Assembly: GCA_910577275.1 (NCBI GenBank)
Contig: CAJTMW010000013.1
Coordinates: 60,874 to 124,873, forward strand
Reading direction: 5' to 3'
Length of the DNA stretch: 64,000 nt
Origin: an uncultured Lachnospiraceae bacterium
GTDB lineage: Bacteria > Bacillota > Clostridia > Lachnospirales > Lachnospiraceae
The translations under genes were made by a program, and so were the position numbers. A model generated the notes under the pieces. That model was given only the letters and a program-made list of their open reading frames with translations, did no database searches and was not told the origin of the DNA. This document shows positions 51,230 through 59,354 of this stretch, piece by piece (the first letter of the stretch is position 1; the number at the start of each line of letters is the position of its first letter).

Positions 51230-52627
51230 TTACTGTTCCTCCAATTCTTCATAAAACCGGCAGCCGCACCGTCCATGTTCCTTCACATGATAGAGCGCCG
51301 TATCCGCCCGCTGGTAAAGGTCGTCTGTGAAGCCCAGTTCAGAGAAAGCGCCACCCACGCTTAAGGAAACCTTCGGGAGAGAGTCCGACGGGTTCATAAG
51401 GGTCTCGTTCATTGCCACAATTTTACTTTGAATCATCGGAGCCAAATCCGGGGAGACGTCTGCAATAATTATTGCAAATTCATCGCCGCCGATTCTGGCG
51501 GGGTAGTCTGTGGCACGGAAGCTTTCTTCCAGCAGCCTGGCAACCTTTTTGAGAACCATATCGCCGACTTCGTGGCCGTAGCCGTCATTAATCAATTTGA
51601 ATTTATCCACGTCAATAATGAGGAAAGCCAGCGGTTTGGGGTTCAGCTGGAAAAACTGCTTTAATTTGTCAAAGGCGCCGCGGTTGATGATGCCCGTAAG
51701 GGGGTCATGCTCCGCCTGATAGCGGAGAGTCGCTTCATTGGCGGTGTTAAGCTCATAGATGCTGTTATAGGTAAGCGCCAGATATTTAAATTCGTAAGAG
51801 CCGATAATCTCCAGCTTTTTTTCATCCTTGATATTGTTTACATAAATTTGCAGAGGTTTAACAATCAACTGGATAATCATAATAAACGTGAGGACATTTT
51901 CCACAAAAAGAATGCTGATTAAAACCTGCTGCCTTGTCAGAGCCTTCTTTAAATCCAGGGTGCTGTCGGTCTGCAGCTTTTTGTGAGTGTCCAGAATGTG
52001 GGTGAGAAAATAAGAGACGTTTGTCTCTATGTTCAGCTTGACTTCCTGATAGGAAGCGCCGAAAACGATATCATGGGCCTTATCTGTCATTTCCTCGGAG
52101 TTTAAAAGGAGGTCTGCCGACGATAACTCCATGTTTTGAATTTCCTCGGGAATATCTATAGGCAGCTCTGAAAGCAAATCTTTCAGATGATGCCCTGACG
52201 CCTCCGAAACCAGCATCATGGAATAAATCTCCCGCCCGACCAGTTCGTTAGACTTATCCAGGGCTTCCTGAAGGTGGATAAAAGCCTCGTCGTCGGCATG
52301 ATGGGAGCGCAGCGCGTCAATCGCCGCTTCCCGGTTCTGGTCAATCAGTATTTCCCGGAAATATGCCTCAAGATATTCAGACTTCCCGGTCAGGGCATAG
52401 AGCCTTGCCTGCTCTGTGAGATAATCAGAGTATTCCTGTACAAGGTCGGCGTTGTGCTCGCAGGTGACAAACTGCTCTGTTGCGGAGACAAGATTTGAAA
52501 AATAATGCGAAGCATAAAATGTGGCGTAAATAAGCAGCAGATACAAAATGCATGCCACAAAAATCATGGCAAGATTTAAAGAGCGTATTTTGATACCTTT
52601 AATTGACTTGTTTCTGTTTTCTTCCAT
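51230..52627 (-). CDS. Membrane-bound diguanylate cyclase (GGDEF)
   Basis: Makes cyclic di-GMP, 465 residues. TM1 (about 17-38), an extracellular helical sensing region (about 40-230) and TM2 (about 234-254) precede a linker and the GGDEF domain, which begins DPLTGIINRGAFDKL near residue 310. The active site is ARIGGDEFAII, intact. An inhibitory-site motif RATD is five residues before GGDEF, as in classical feedback-inhibited cyclases. GGAGGT lies about nine bases before the ATG. Only one domain of c-di-GMP metabolism is in the window; no EAL or PilZ partner. Confidence 0.93.
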   Translation of the reverse strand: MEENRNKSIKGIKIRSLNLAMIFVACILYLLLIYATFYASHYFSNLVSATEQFVTCEHNADLVQEYSDYLTEQARLYALTGKSEYLEAYFREILIDQNREAAIDALRSHHADDEAFIHLQEALDKSNELVGREIYSMMLVSEASGHHLKDLLSELPIDIPEEIQNMELSSADLLLNSEEMTDKAHDIVFGASYQEVKLNIETNVSYFLTHILDTHKKLQTDSTLDLKKALTRQQVLISILFVENVLTFIMIIQLIVKPLQIYVNNIKDEKKLEIIGSYEFKYLALTYNSIYELNTANEATLRYQAEHDPLTGIINRGAFDKLKQFFQLNPKPLAFLIIDVDKFKLINDGYGHEVGDMVLKKVARLLEESFRATDYPARIGGDEFAIIIADVSPDLAPMIQSKIVAMNETLMNPSDSLPKVSLSVGGAFSELGFTDDLYQRADTALYHVKEHGRCGCRFYEELEEQ

Positions 52628-52681
52628 TTATGTAACCTCCATTTTAACAAATATCCTGCCGCCATGCGGGAATTTATCTAT

Positions 52682-52728
52682 AAAAAAAGCCATGTGCGGG
52701 TTCTCAACAGCCTGCACACAGCTTTTAT
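52682..52728 (-). terminator. Probable terminator of the cold-shock gene
   Basis: Stem with outer AAAAGC / GCTTTT and inner TGTGCGGG / CCTGCACA (one G-T pair); T-run on the minus strand. It is about 110 bases beyond the csp stop codon and just before the start region of the GGDEF gene. Confidence 0.65.
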
Positions 52729-52840
52729 TAGCTTAATCCGATAAAACAATATTGCCAGTTCTAAATAAAATGAATCATTTATATTTAAGAAGATGCACAT
52801 CGTGTTACTGATTAATGCGTTATAAATCGTGTAATACCAA

Positions 52841-53041
52841 TTATAACTTTGTTACGTTTACGGCCTGAGGTCCTTTTTCGCCATTTACGATATCAAACTC
52901 TACGGAAGCGCCCTCCTCAAGAGACTTGAAGCCTTCCATTTTGAGTCCTGAATAATGTACGAAAACATCGTTGCCAGACTCGTCAGAAATGAAACCGTAG
53001 CCTTTTTGGTTGTTAAACCATTTTACTGTACCTTTGTTCAT
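52841..53041 (-). CDS. cspA: Cold-shock protein (CSD)
   Basis: Single-domain nucleic-acid-binding protein, 66 residues, an RNA chaperone. The RNP1 motif is KGYGFI and RNP2 DVFVHY; both match the family. The start is ATG 53041 with GGAGGT eight bases before it; a longer frame to 53095 covers only leader sequence. Promoter TTTACT-17-TATTCT lies upstream, giving a leader of about 70 bases. Confidence 0.95.
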   Translation of the reverse strand: MNKGTVKWFNNQKGYGFISDESGNDVFVHYSGLKMEGFKSLEEGASVEFDIVNGEKGPQAVNVTKL

Positions 53042-53117
53042 CGTGATACCTCCAAAAAAAATAAGTAAATAGTGTATGTCGCAGAAATTCTGCATTCAGA
53101 AATCACGCAACATACAT

Positions 53118-53146
53118 AGAATAGCACACCTGTTCCTAAAAGTAAA
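53118..53146 (-). promoter_or_regulatory. Probable promoter of the cold-shock gene
   Basis: On the minus strand TTTACT (53146-53141), 17-bp spacer, TATTCT (53123-53118). The leader up to the start codon is about 70 bases. Confidence 0.55.
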
Positions 53147-53246
53147 GTAGATAATATCAGAATCGTAGGTTCTTTTTGTAAATTTGTGCAAAACGACAAA
53201 AAAAGATGATTTTCGACCCCGAAATTGCCAAAAATAGTAAATAAAG

Positions 53247-53275
53247 TTGCGGCAATTGGTGTCCTATGGTACAAT
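53247..53275 (+). promoter_or_regulatory. Probable promoter of the LytM-like gene
   Basis: TTGCGG (53247-53252), 17-bp spacer, TACAAT (53270-53275). It lies over an apparent ATG at 53266, showing that the true start is downstream. Confidence 0.6.
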
Positions 53276-53373
53276 GGATTGCGTTGGAGAGTGCGGGCGT
53301 TACTGCATCTTATACAGGAACCGGCAGCCCCCGCCCCGACAGAAAATTATTGGCTGGAGGTGACAAGCAGATT

Positions 53374-54084
53374 ATGAGCGAACAGTCCGGGAGAAAACGA
53401 AAATACGCGCTCCTTCTGGTAACCGAAAAATCGGACGGCACAATAAAAAAACATACCATACATTCAGCGGCGGTTGAAGCGGCGGCGGCGGTACTTTTTA
53501 TTTTGCTGGTTGCGGTTATCTGTAAATTTGTCTATGATTCCATCATGATTAAGGACATCAGACAGGAGCTGATAAACCAGATAGTCACGATAAACGACTT
53601 GACGGATGAAAACGAAGCGCTTACCATGGAGAATTCCACCCTTTCAAGCAAGGTGACGGTCTTAAGCGAGGCTGTCAGCAAAAAGACGGAAGCGGAGGAG
53701 GCCATGACGCAGGAGGCAATAGAAAGCGCGCTGCCGAAGGGATTTCCCCTGAGCGGCTCCGCAGTCATGACGGAAGCGTCAGAGGGGAATCCAATGCTGA
53801 TTTTCAGCGCGGCGGCGGGAATAAACGTACTTACCACGGGTACAGGAACGGTTGTAAGCGTGGATGTGGACGAAACATATGGAAACAAAGTAATTATTGA
53901 CCACGGAAACGGATATCAGTCCATTTACCGGAACGGCGGTACGGCGCTTGTGAAAAGCGGAGAGGTGCTGGGAAAAGGATATATTCTGTTCAGAATAGGA
54001 AAGGATAATCAGGAGCTTGGCTACCAGATTATGGAGAACGATGAATATATTGACCCCATGACGTTAATTGACATAAACGGATAG
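53374..54084 (+). CDS. Membrane protein with degenerate LytM/M23 domain
   Basis: A 236-residue protein: one membrane segment (about 33-54), a predicted coiled coil (about 60-115) and a C-terminal LytM/peptidase M23-like fold. The fold is recognisable from GTGTVVSVDVDETYGNKVII and DHGNGYQSIY, but where active peptidases have 'YxH' and 'HxH', this one has IYRNGG and GYQIM, so zinc binding is lost. Non-catalytic LytM proteins (EnvC- or SpoIIQ-like) work as regulators or scaffolds in cell-wall and sporulation complexes. The start is ATG 53374 after TGGAGG, at a long spacing of about 12. A stem-loop covers the stop. Confidence 0.75.
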   Translation: MSEQSGRKRKYALLLVTEKSDGTIKKHTIHSAAVEAAAAVLFILLVAVICKFVYDSIMIKDIRQELINQIVTINDLTDENEALTMENSTLSSKVTVLSEAVSKKTEAEEAMTQEAIESALPKGFPLSGSAVMTEASEGNPMLIFSAAAGINVLTTGTGTVVSVDVDETYGNKVIIDHGNGYQSIYRNGGTALVKSGEVLGKGYILFRIGKDNQELGYQIMENDEYIDPMTLIDING

Positions 54085-54113
54085 TCCCCCGGGATTATCC
54101 GTTTATCAAAAGG

Positions 54114-54407
54114 TTACTGTTTTTCCGACAGGCGTCCGAAAACCAGGTCGTAGCCCTCATTTCCATAATTCAAGGAACGGTTCACACGGCTGATTGTGGC
54201 TGTGGAAGCGCCTGTCTTTTCCGCTATTTCAAGGTATGTACAGTGCTTTTTCAGCATGGATGCAACCTCATACCTCTGAGAGAGGGAGAGAAGCTCGTTG
54301 ACGGTGCACAAATCCTCAAAAAAACTATAGCACTCTTCTTTGCTTTGCAGGCACAAAACAGCCTCAAAGAGATGGTCAACAGAAGATGTCTGTATTTTTT
54401 TGTTCAT
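54114..54407 (-). CDS. YerC/YecD-type TrpR-like regulator
   Basis: Helical DNA-binding protein of 97 residues of the YerC/YecD family, related to TrpR. The helix-turn-helix is YLEIAEKTGASTATISRVNR, and the N-terminal helical part LFEAVLCLQSKEECYSFFED matches the family. The start is ATG 54407, eight bases after GGAGGC; an upstream TTG exists in frame. Targets unknown; it converges on the LytM-like gene. Confidence 0.88.
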   Translation of the reverse strand: MNKKIQTSSVDHLFEAVLCLQSKEECYSFFEDLCTVNELLSLSQRYEVASMLKKHCTYLEIAEKTGASTATISRVNRSLNYGNEGYDLVFGRLSEKQ

Positions 54408-54484
54408 TATAAAAATGCCTCCCAATAAAATATATTCGTACAGTGAAATTTTAACATATTAAAGTTTTAAAGTAAAGGAAAAGG

Positions 54485-55210
54485 ATGAAAACAAGAAACA
54501 AAGGAAAAAGATTAAGCGGTTATTTAAAGGACTATGTGGTTTTTGATTTGGAGACCACGGGGGTAAACCCGGACAGGGACGACATCATCGAGATATCGGC
54601 GGTAAAGGTCCGCGACCATGTGATAACGGAGGAGTATTCCACGTTAGTCAATCCGGGAAAGCATATACCGGCAGGAGCGACGGCAGTAAACGGGATTACC
54701 GACGATATGGTGGCGGACGCGCCGGATATCGGTACGGCTATAGCCGGGTTTGTGGAATTTATCGGGGAGAGCGTTCTTGTGGGGCACAATATTCACACCT
54801 TTGATACGAACTTTGCGTATGACGCCATGTGGAATACCCTGAAAAAGGAGCTCAAAAACGATTATATCGACACCCTGTTCATGGCGAGAAAGTGCCTGCC
54901 AAAGCTTTGCCATTACAAGCTGACGGATATTTCCAGCCATTTTAACATAGAAACAACGGGCGCCCACAGAGCGTTAAACGACTGTGTGATGAACCAGAAG
55001 TGCTATGAGGAGATGGGAAAGATTCTTGTGGAGATGGAAGCGGCCGCTTCCCGCAGACAGGCAAATGGCATGGGGAACGCAGGCGGGGAGGATGAGGAAT
55101 TTGTCTGCCCGAGATGCGGGGGTATGCTGGTGAAAAGGAAAGGGCAGTACGGATATTTTTACGGGTGCAGCGGATTTCCGGGGTGCAGGTTTACGAGGAA
55201 TATCAGGTAG
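54485..55210 (+). CDS. DnaQ-like 3'-5' exonuclease with C-terminal zinc ribbon
   Basis: DEDDh exonuclease of 241 residues. Motif I is [10 protein letters not shown], motif [12 protein letters not shown] and motif [11 protein letters not shown]; the histidine-type third motif identifies the DEDDh subgroup (as in DnaQ/PolC epsilon). After a linker of about 20 residues the C-terminus is a topoisomerase-type zinc finger, [13 protein letters not shown] and then GCSGFPGC, which would bind DNA. The fusion of an exonuclease with a Topo-I-type zinc finger is known in Firmicutes but not universal. It starts at ATG 54485. Confidence 0.9.
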   Translation: MKTRNKGKRLSGYLKDYVVFDLETTGVNPDRDDIIEISAVKVRDHVITEEYSTLVNPGKHIPAGATAVNGITDDMVADAPDIGTAIAGFVEFIGESVLVGHNIHTFDTNFAYDAMWNTLKKELKNDYIDTLFMARKCLPKLCHYKLTDISSHFNIETTGAHRALNDCVMNQKCYEEMGKILVEMEAAASRRQANGMGNAGGEDEEFVCPRCGGMLVKRKGQYGYFYGCSGFPGCRFTRNIR

Positions 55211-55239
55211 AGGAATAACAGACGATTGAAAGACAGCCA

Positions 55240-55276
55240 GCGGGACGTTCCGGCAAATTACACCTGAACGTCCCGC
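55240..55276. terminator. Stem-loop between convergent genes
   Basis: Perfect 11-bp stem GCGGGACGTTC / GAACGTCCCGC, 15-base loop, between the exonuclease (+) and the acetyltransferase (-). No strong T-run. Confidence 0.6.
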
Positions 55277-55285
55277 AAATGAAAG

Positions 55286-55747
55286 CTACAGCAGTTCCAT
55301 ATTTATAGCCTGCTCTGTGAATCCATATTTGGAATACATTTCATATGCCGCTTTATTTTTCGCATTGACCTGCAGCTCGATTCCGTCAAAGTGTTTCTGT
55401 TCCTTGATTTGCCTTACTTTTTCAAAAAGCAAATGCCCAATCCCCATTCCGCGGTAATTTTCATCAACTGCCATGCTGTCAATGAAAATTACATTTCTTG
55501 TAACAAGCGATGGGTTCCCGATGCGCTGAAATACTAATTCTATAATGCCGACCACAATTCCGTCGGCTTCAGCGACAAAAAACGTATCTTCACTGACAAT
55601 TTTTTCAAATATATCCTTTGGTATTATGTTATTGTTGGACTTATAGATATCAGGCCGCCATTCAACATGCATGTTATGAACCTGATTCATTATCCTGATA
55701 ACAGCTTCCCAATCTTTTATCGCTGCATTTCTGACAAGGCAATTCAT
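55286..55747 (-). CDS. GNAT family N-acetyltransferase
   Basis: Acetyltransferase of 153 residues. The acetyl-CoA loop is AVDENYRGMGIGHLLFEKV, with Q/RxxGxG/A pattern, and NKAAYEMYSKYGFTEQAI is the C-terminal strand/helix pair of the fold. The start is ATG 55747, six bases after GGGG; an in-frame ATG four codons upstream overlaps the Shine-Dalgarno. The leader contains a TTTGTGTCTGC element. Substrate unknown. Confidence 0.88.
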   Translation of the reverse strand: MNCLVRNAAIKDWEAVIRIMNQVHNMHVEWRPDIYKSNNNIIPKDIFEKIVSEDTFFVAEADGIVVGIIELVFQRIGNPSLVTRNVIFIDSMAVDENYRGMGIGHLLFEKVRQIKEQKHFDGIELQVNAKNKAAYEMYSKYGFTEQAINMELL

Positions 55748-55828
55748 ATTTTTCCCCATTTCTGCCCGCTGCTTTGTTGCGCAAGGCCAACCTGGCTTCT
55801 CAGGATTGTGGATACAGCGCAGACACAA
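55745..55828 (-). repeat. Leader element with TTTGTGTCTGC box (acetyltransferase copy)
   Basis: On the minus strand AGTTTGTGTCTGCGC (about 55830-55816), then TGTATCCACAA, then TTGCGCAACAAAGCAGCGGG, then GCAGAAATGGGGAAAAATATG with the start codon at 55747. It resembles the hisA leader block for block. Confidence 0.72.
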
Positions 55829-55867
55829 ACTTGCAGAGCTTACCTTTGCAAACAGCTAGCTAAGCCG

Positions 55868-57025
55868 TCACCCCTGCCGCGATGCCCTGCTGACAGACAG
55901 GAGTTTTTGCCTCATTTCGTCCTCAATCCGTAAAAGCTCCGTCTCGGCGCTCCGTCTCTTTGCACGGCCGTCCTCCTGAATCTTCAAAACCTCATCTAGG
56001 GTGCTGATAAGGGTCTGGTTGGTGGCGGTTAAGGTTTCAATATCCACAATGCCGCGCTCGCTTTCCCTTGCCGTTTCAATGGTGGCGGTCTTTAAGGTCT
56101 CGGCATTCTTTTTGAGCAGAGCGTTGGTCATGTCGGTGACTTCCTTCTGCGCTCTTGCGGCTTCGCTTGAATGATTCAGTCCGATGGCGATTACCATCTG
56201 GCTTTTCCACAGGGGAATGGTGTTTACAAGAGTGGACTGGATTTTTTCCGACATGGCGGTATCGTTGCTCTGGATTAAGCGAATCTGGGGCGCCATCTGC
56301 ATGGAAATGGTTCTGGTGAGCTCCAAATCGTAAATCTTTTTCTCGAAACGCTCGCACATGGCGGCATAGTCGTTGGCGGCCTGGGTATCCTCGGGGAGGC
56401 CGCTCTGTTCGGCTTTCGCAAGAAGGGCGGGAAGCTCCGTGCCTCTTGCCTGCGAGAGCTTCTGCTTGCCGGCAAGGATGTACATGGACAGCTCCTTGAA
56501 GTAGTTGAGGTTCAGCTCATACATTTTATCCAGCATGGCGGCGTCCTTAAGGAGAGTTACCTGATGGTTCTCCATCACCTTGCAGATTTTGTTGATGTTG
56601 GCCTCCGCCTTGTTGTATTTCAGCTTCATGTTTTCCAGCTTATTGGAGCTTTTTTTGAAAATGCCGAGAAATCCCTTTTCTTCTTCCTCGTCAAAATCCC
56701 GTAGCTCGCTTACCACGCTGGCAAGCATCTGGCCGATTTCTCCCATATCCTTTGTGCGCACGTTATTTAATGCGCTTTCCGAAAAATCTGCAATTTTTTT
56801 CTGGCTGCCCGCGCCGTACTGCATGACGAGCTGGGTGTTGGTGATATCAATCTGGGAGGCGAAATCGTCTACCATTTTCTGTTCCTGTGGTGTCAGAACC
56901 ACCTCGGGGATTTTCGGAGCCTCCTCAGGCGTCGTAAGCACCTCGTTTTTTTCCTCCGGCGTTTGAGCAAAGGGCTCAAATGTGAGGGAAGGGGCCTCGT
57001 TTAACATTTCATCTAAATTACTCAT
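55868..57025 (-). CDS. TelA-like toxic anion resistance protein
   Basis: Protein of the TelA family, 385 residues, mostly helical and soluble. Typical motifs: TNTQLVMQYGAGSQKKIADF (about 60-80), LMK-like segments and GLNHSSEAARAQKEVTDMTN (about 282-300). The family was named for tellurite resistance but homologues are common and often act with XpaC in envelope stress. It overlaps the XpaC gene by four bases (ATGA), with GGAGGT six bases upstream, so the two are clearly one operon. Confidence 0.92.
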   Translation of the reverse strand: MSNLDEMLNEAPSLTFEPFAQTPEEKNEVLTTPEEAPKIPEVVLTPQEQKMVDDFASQIDITNTQLVMQYGAGSQKKIADFSESALNNVRTKDMGEIGQMLASVVSELRDFDEEEEKGFLGIFKKSSNKLENMKLKYNKAEANINKICKVMENHQVTLLKDAAMLDKMYELNLNYFKELSMYILAGKQKLSQARGTELPALLAKAEQSGLPEDTQAANDYAAMCERFEKKIYDLELTRTISMQMAPQIRLIQSNDTAMSEKIQSTLVNTIPLWKSQMVIAIGLNHSSEAARAQKEVTDMTNALLKKNAETLKTATIETARESERGIVDIETLTATNQTLISTLDEVLKIQEDGRAKRRSAETELLRIEDEMRQKLLSVSRASRQG

Positions 57026-58494
57026 TTCGTACCTCCTGCTTTCATTTCCATTTCATTCATCAGACCTTCTCTGGCAAGCATGGTTTTCAAAACCTGCGCG
57101 TCGGTGGTTGCGTCAAACACCGCATCCTGGAACAGGTTGTTTAAAAGCTCCGTAAACGCCTGATTGATGGTGTCCAAAGTGTTCTCTATTTCAGCCTTTG
57201 CGGCAAGGATTTCCTCTCCGGGGGAGCTGATTTTATCGAATTCCTCATAGGTTTCCACCAGCTTTAAGGTGGTGGGAAGATAGTAGTCCATTAATTTGTG
57301 CATACGGCTCATCTGCTCGGGATGCTGCCGAACGCTCTCAAAGATTTCCTTCAAAAGGGTTTCAAGACGGAACAGCTTGCCGGAAATCACTTCTCCGGGA
57401 ATCTTGTCGTTTAATTCCCGCAGCTTGCGGATACATTCCATGCCCTCGCTGACCATGGCGTTTAATTCGGATACCTGGCCGTCTGCATTGGGGGAAGCTT
57501 CCTGTGTGTGATATTCCCCCGCCGTTTGTGCGCCTTTGGCATTCTGCGCCTGCTGCGTCTGGCCGGAAAATTCCCCTTTGCCGGCAGCGCGGCTTTCCGC
57601 CTCCCGCTTCCTGCGGTTATCCTCAGTTTCCAAATACTGCCTGTAAACGTTGTCGCTTAACATAAAACAGGTCTTTTGTGTGTCCAGATGACCCTCCGGG
57701 AACATGCCAAGACTCAGCATTTTCTGGATATCCCTTGCGACATAGCGGGTGCTTTTCCCTATGCTGGCGGCCAGATGCTCGATTTCACCGTACATTTTAT
57801 CGCCGCAGAGCTGCATATAGCGTCTGGCACGGCGCAGACGTTTGCCCTGACTGGTGCCAAGGCGCACCATTCCGCCGAAAATTGCCAGAAAAATCAGATT
57901 GACTATCCAGCCGGCCGGTGAGAGCAGCGTACCGCCGAGAAAAACCGCACCGATACGAATGAGCGTAATAAAGGAAGTGACTCCAAGGCCGATGCCGCCG
58001 AAAACCTGATAAAGAACGTTGGAAACGTTGCCCACCTTTTTAAATTTAATCAGGGAAAGATTTCCAAGCTTGTCTTTTAACTGATTTTGTCCACGCATTA
58101 AGGCTTCCTTCTGCCTTAGCATCTGCGCCTTTCCCCGCCGGAGCTGCTCCTCCTGCCGCCGCATCTGCTCCTGCCTGCGCCGGAGCTGTTCTTCCTGTCT
58201 GCGCTGCATGTGCCGCTGCCAGTCATGCTGAAGCTTTTGCTGCCGCAGCTTTTCTTTTTCAAAAGGAGAAAAGGCTTTTCCGGTATTTTCCTCTGAAAAT
58301 GCCTCTGAGGATTCCCGGCTCTTTGGCGGAGGGTCTGCTCCCGGGGTAAAGCTGATGCCCACCTCGTTTAGGGTATTGACCACGGTGCCGGTTACCAGGT
58401 CGTTTAATTGCGTGAAATCCCCGCTTTGAAGCGCGTCCGCAAGAGCGCCCTTAAACTGTTCCCCCAGCCCGGACCAATTTTGTCTGTCACTCAT
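57022..58494 (-). CDS. XpaC-like membrane protein (5-bromo-4-chloroindolyl phosphate hydrolysis family)
   Basis: A 490-residue protein of the XpaC family. It has a highly charged Gln/Arg/Glu coiled coil (about 80-145, with RRRQEQMRRQEEQLRRG), two membrane segments (about 165-215), and a helical XpaC domain, with a low-complexity Gln/Ala linker near 305-345. The name reflects an old cloning phenotype in Bacillus; biochemical activity is unproven. Its partner TelA follows in overlap. GCGAGG is 11 bases before ATG 58494. Confidence 0.85.
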   Translation of the reverse strand: MSDRQNWSGLGEQFKGALADALQSGDFTQLNDLVTGTVVNTLNEVGISFTPGADPPPKSRESSEAFSEENTGKAFSPFEKEKLRQQKLQHDWQRHMQRRQEEQLRRRQEQMRRQEEQLRRGKAQMLRQKEALMRGQNQLKDKLGNLSLIKFKKVGNVSNVLYQVFGGIGLGVTSFITLIRIGAVFLGGTLLSPAGWIVNLIFLAIFGGMVRLGTSQGKRLRRARRYMQLCGDKMYGEIEHLAASIGKSTRYVARDIQKMLSLGMFPEGHLDTQKTCFMLSDNVYRQYLETEDNRRKREAESRAAGKGEFSGQTQQAQNAKGAQTAGEYHTQEASPNADGQVSELNAMVSEGMECIRKLRELNDKIPGEVISGKLFRLETLLKEIFESVRQHPEQMSRMHKLMDYYLPTTLKLVETYEEFDKISSPGEEILAAKAEIENTLDTINQAFTELLNNLFQDAVFDATTDAQVLKTMLAREGLMNEMEMKAGGTK

Positions 58495-58536
58495 TATGTT
58501 AAAACCTCGCAGATAATTTCATATGTTGCAGCTTTT

Positions 58537-58565
58537 ATTATCACACAACAACTTTTACTTATCAA
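58537..58565 (-). promoter_or_regulatory. Probable promoter of the xpaC-telA operon
   Basis: On the minus strand TTGATA (58565-58560), 17-bp spacer, GATAAT (58542-58537), about 45 bases before the XpaC start. Confidence 0.55.
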
Positions 58566-58649
58566 TACTGAATGTTTACAATTTGATGCTTTTTTCGCGC
58601 GTTTTTTGTGATACGATATGATAGATGCAGTATGCGGGGGGAGCGTGTG

Positions 58650-59354
58650 ATGAAAACGAAAATTCTGGTAATAGAAGACGACAGTTCCATTTCGGAGCTG
58701 ATTTGTATGAATCTGGAGGCGGCCGGGTATCGGGCGCTGCCGATTATGGACGGGCTTTGTGCGGAGCGCTTTCTCAAAGGCATGATAAGCGGCGGTAAAG
58801 GAGAGGGCGGGGAGGCGGCGGAGGAAGACGTTGCCCTTGCCCTTGTGGATGTGATGCTGCCGGGAAAAGACGGCTTTGAGCTGATGGAGGATTTTCAGGC
58901 GGCGGGAATTCCGGTGATTTATCTGACCGCAAAGGACGACGTGCTTTCCAAGGTTCACGGACTGAAAGCCGGGGCGGAGGACTATATCGTAAAGCCCTTT
59001 GAGATACTGGAGCTTTTGGTGCGGATGGAAAAGGTGCTGAAACGGACCGGGCGCAGCAGGGAAAAAATTCAGATTCGGGATGTGGTGATTGACTTGAAGG
59101 AGCACAGCGTGACGAAAGCGGGAGAGAAAGTGGCGCTAAAGCCCATGGAATACGAGCTTTTGGTGACGCTTGCCGGAAGCAAAAACGTGGCCTTTTCCAG
59201 AGAGGAGCTTTTGAACCGTATCTGGGGCACCGACTATATGGGGGAAACAAGAACCGTGGACGTGCATATCGGCCAGCTCCGCAAGAAGCTGGGCTTTCAT
59301 GATGTGATTCGAACGATATCCAAGACAGGGTATCGTCTGGAGGATTTGGATTAA
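58650..59354 (+). CDS. OmpR-family response regulator
   Basis: DNA-binding response regulator, 234 residues. The receiver has acidic E9/D10/D11, phospho-acceptor D67 in ALVDVMLPGKDGF, T in VIYLTAKDD and K in YIVKPFE. Between the second helix and the phosphorylation site is an extra Gly/Glu-rich insert of about 15 residues (SGGKGEGGEAAEED), unusual for OmpR proteins. The winged helix has LLNRIWGTDYMGETRTVDVH and RTISKTGYRLE. The start is ATG 58650, seven bases after GGGGGAG. The kinase gene begins directly at the stop codon. Confidence 0.93.
   Translation: MKTKILVIEDDSSISELICMNLEAAGYRALPIMDGLCAERFLKGMISGGKGEGGEAAEEDVALALVDVMLPGKDGFELMEDFQAAGIPVIYLTAKDDVLSKVHGLKAGAEDYIVKPFEILELLVRMEKVLKRTGRSREKIQIRDVVIDLKEHSVTKAGEKVALKPMEYELLVTLAGSKNVAFSREELLNRIWGTDYMGETRTVDVHIGQLRKKLGFHDVIRTISKTGYRLEDLD

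Noticed and set aside
53266..53373. N-terminal extension of the LytM-like protein from the ATG at 53266
   Set aside because: This ATG overlaps the -10 box of a good promoter and has no RBS; the start at 53374 is preferred.
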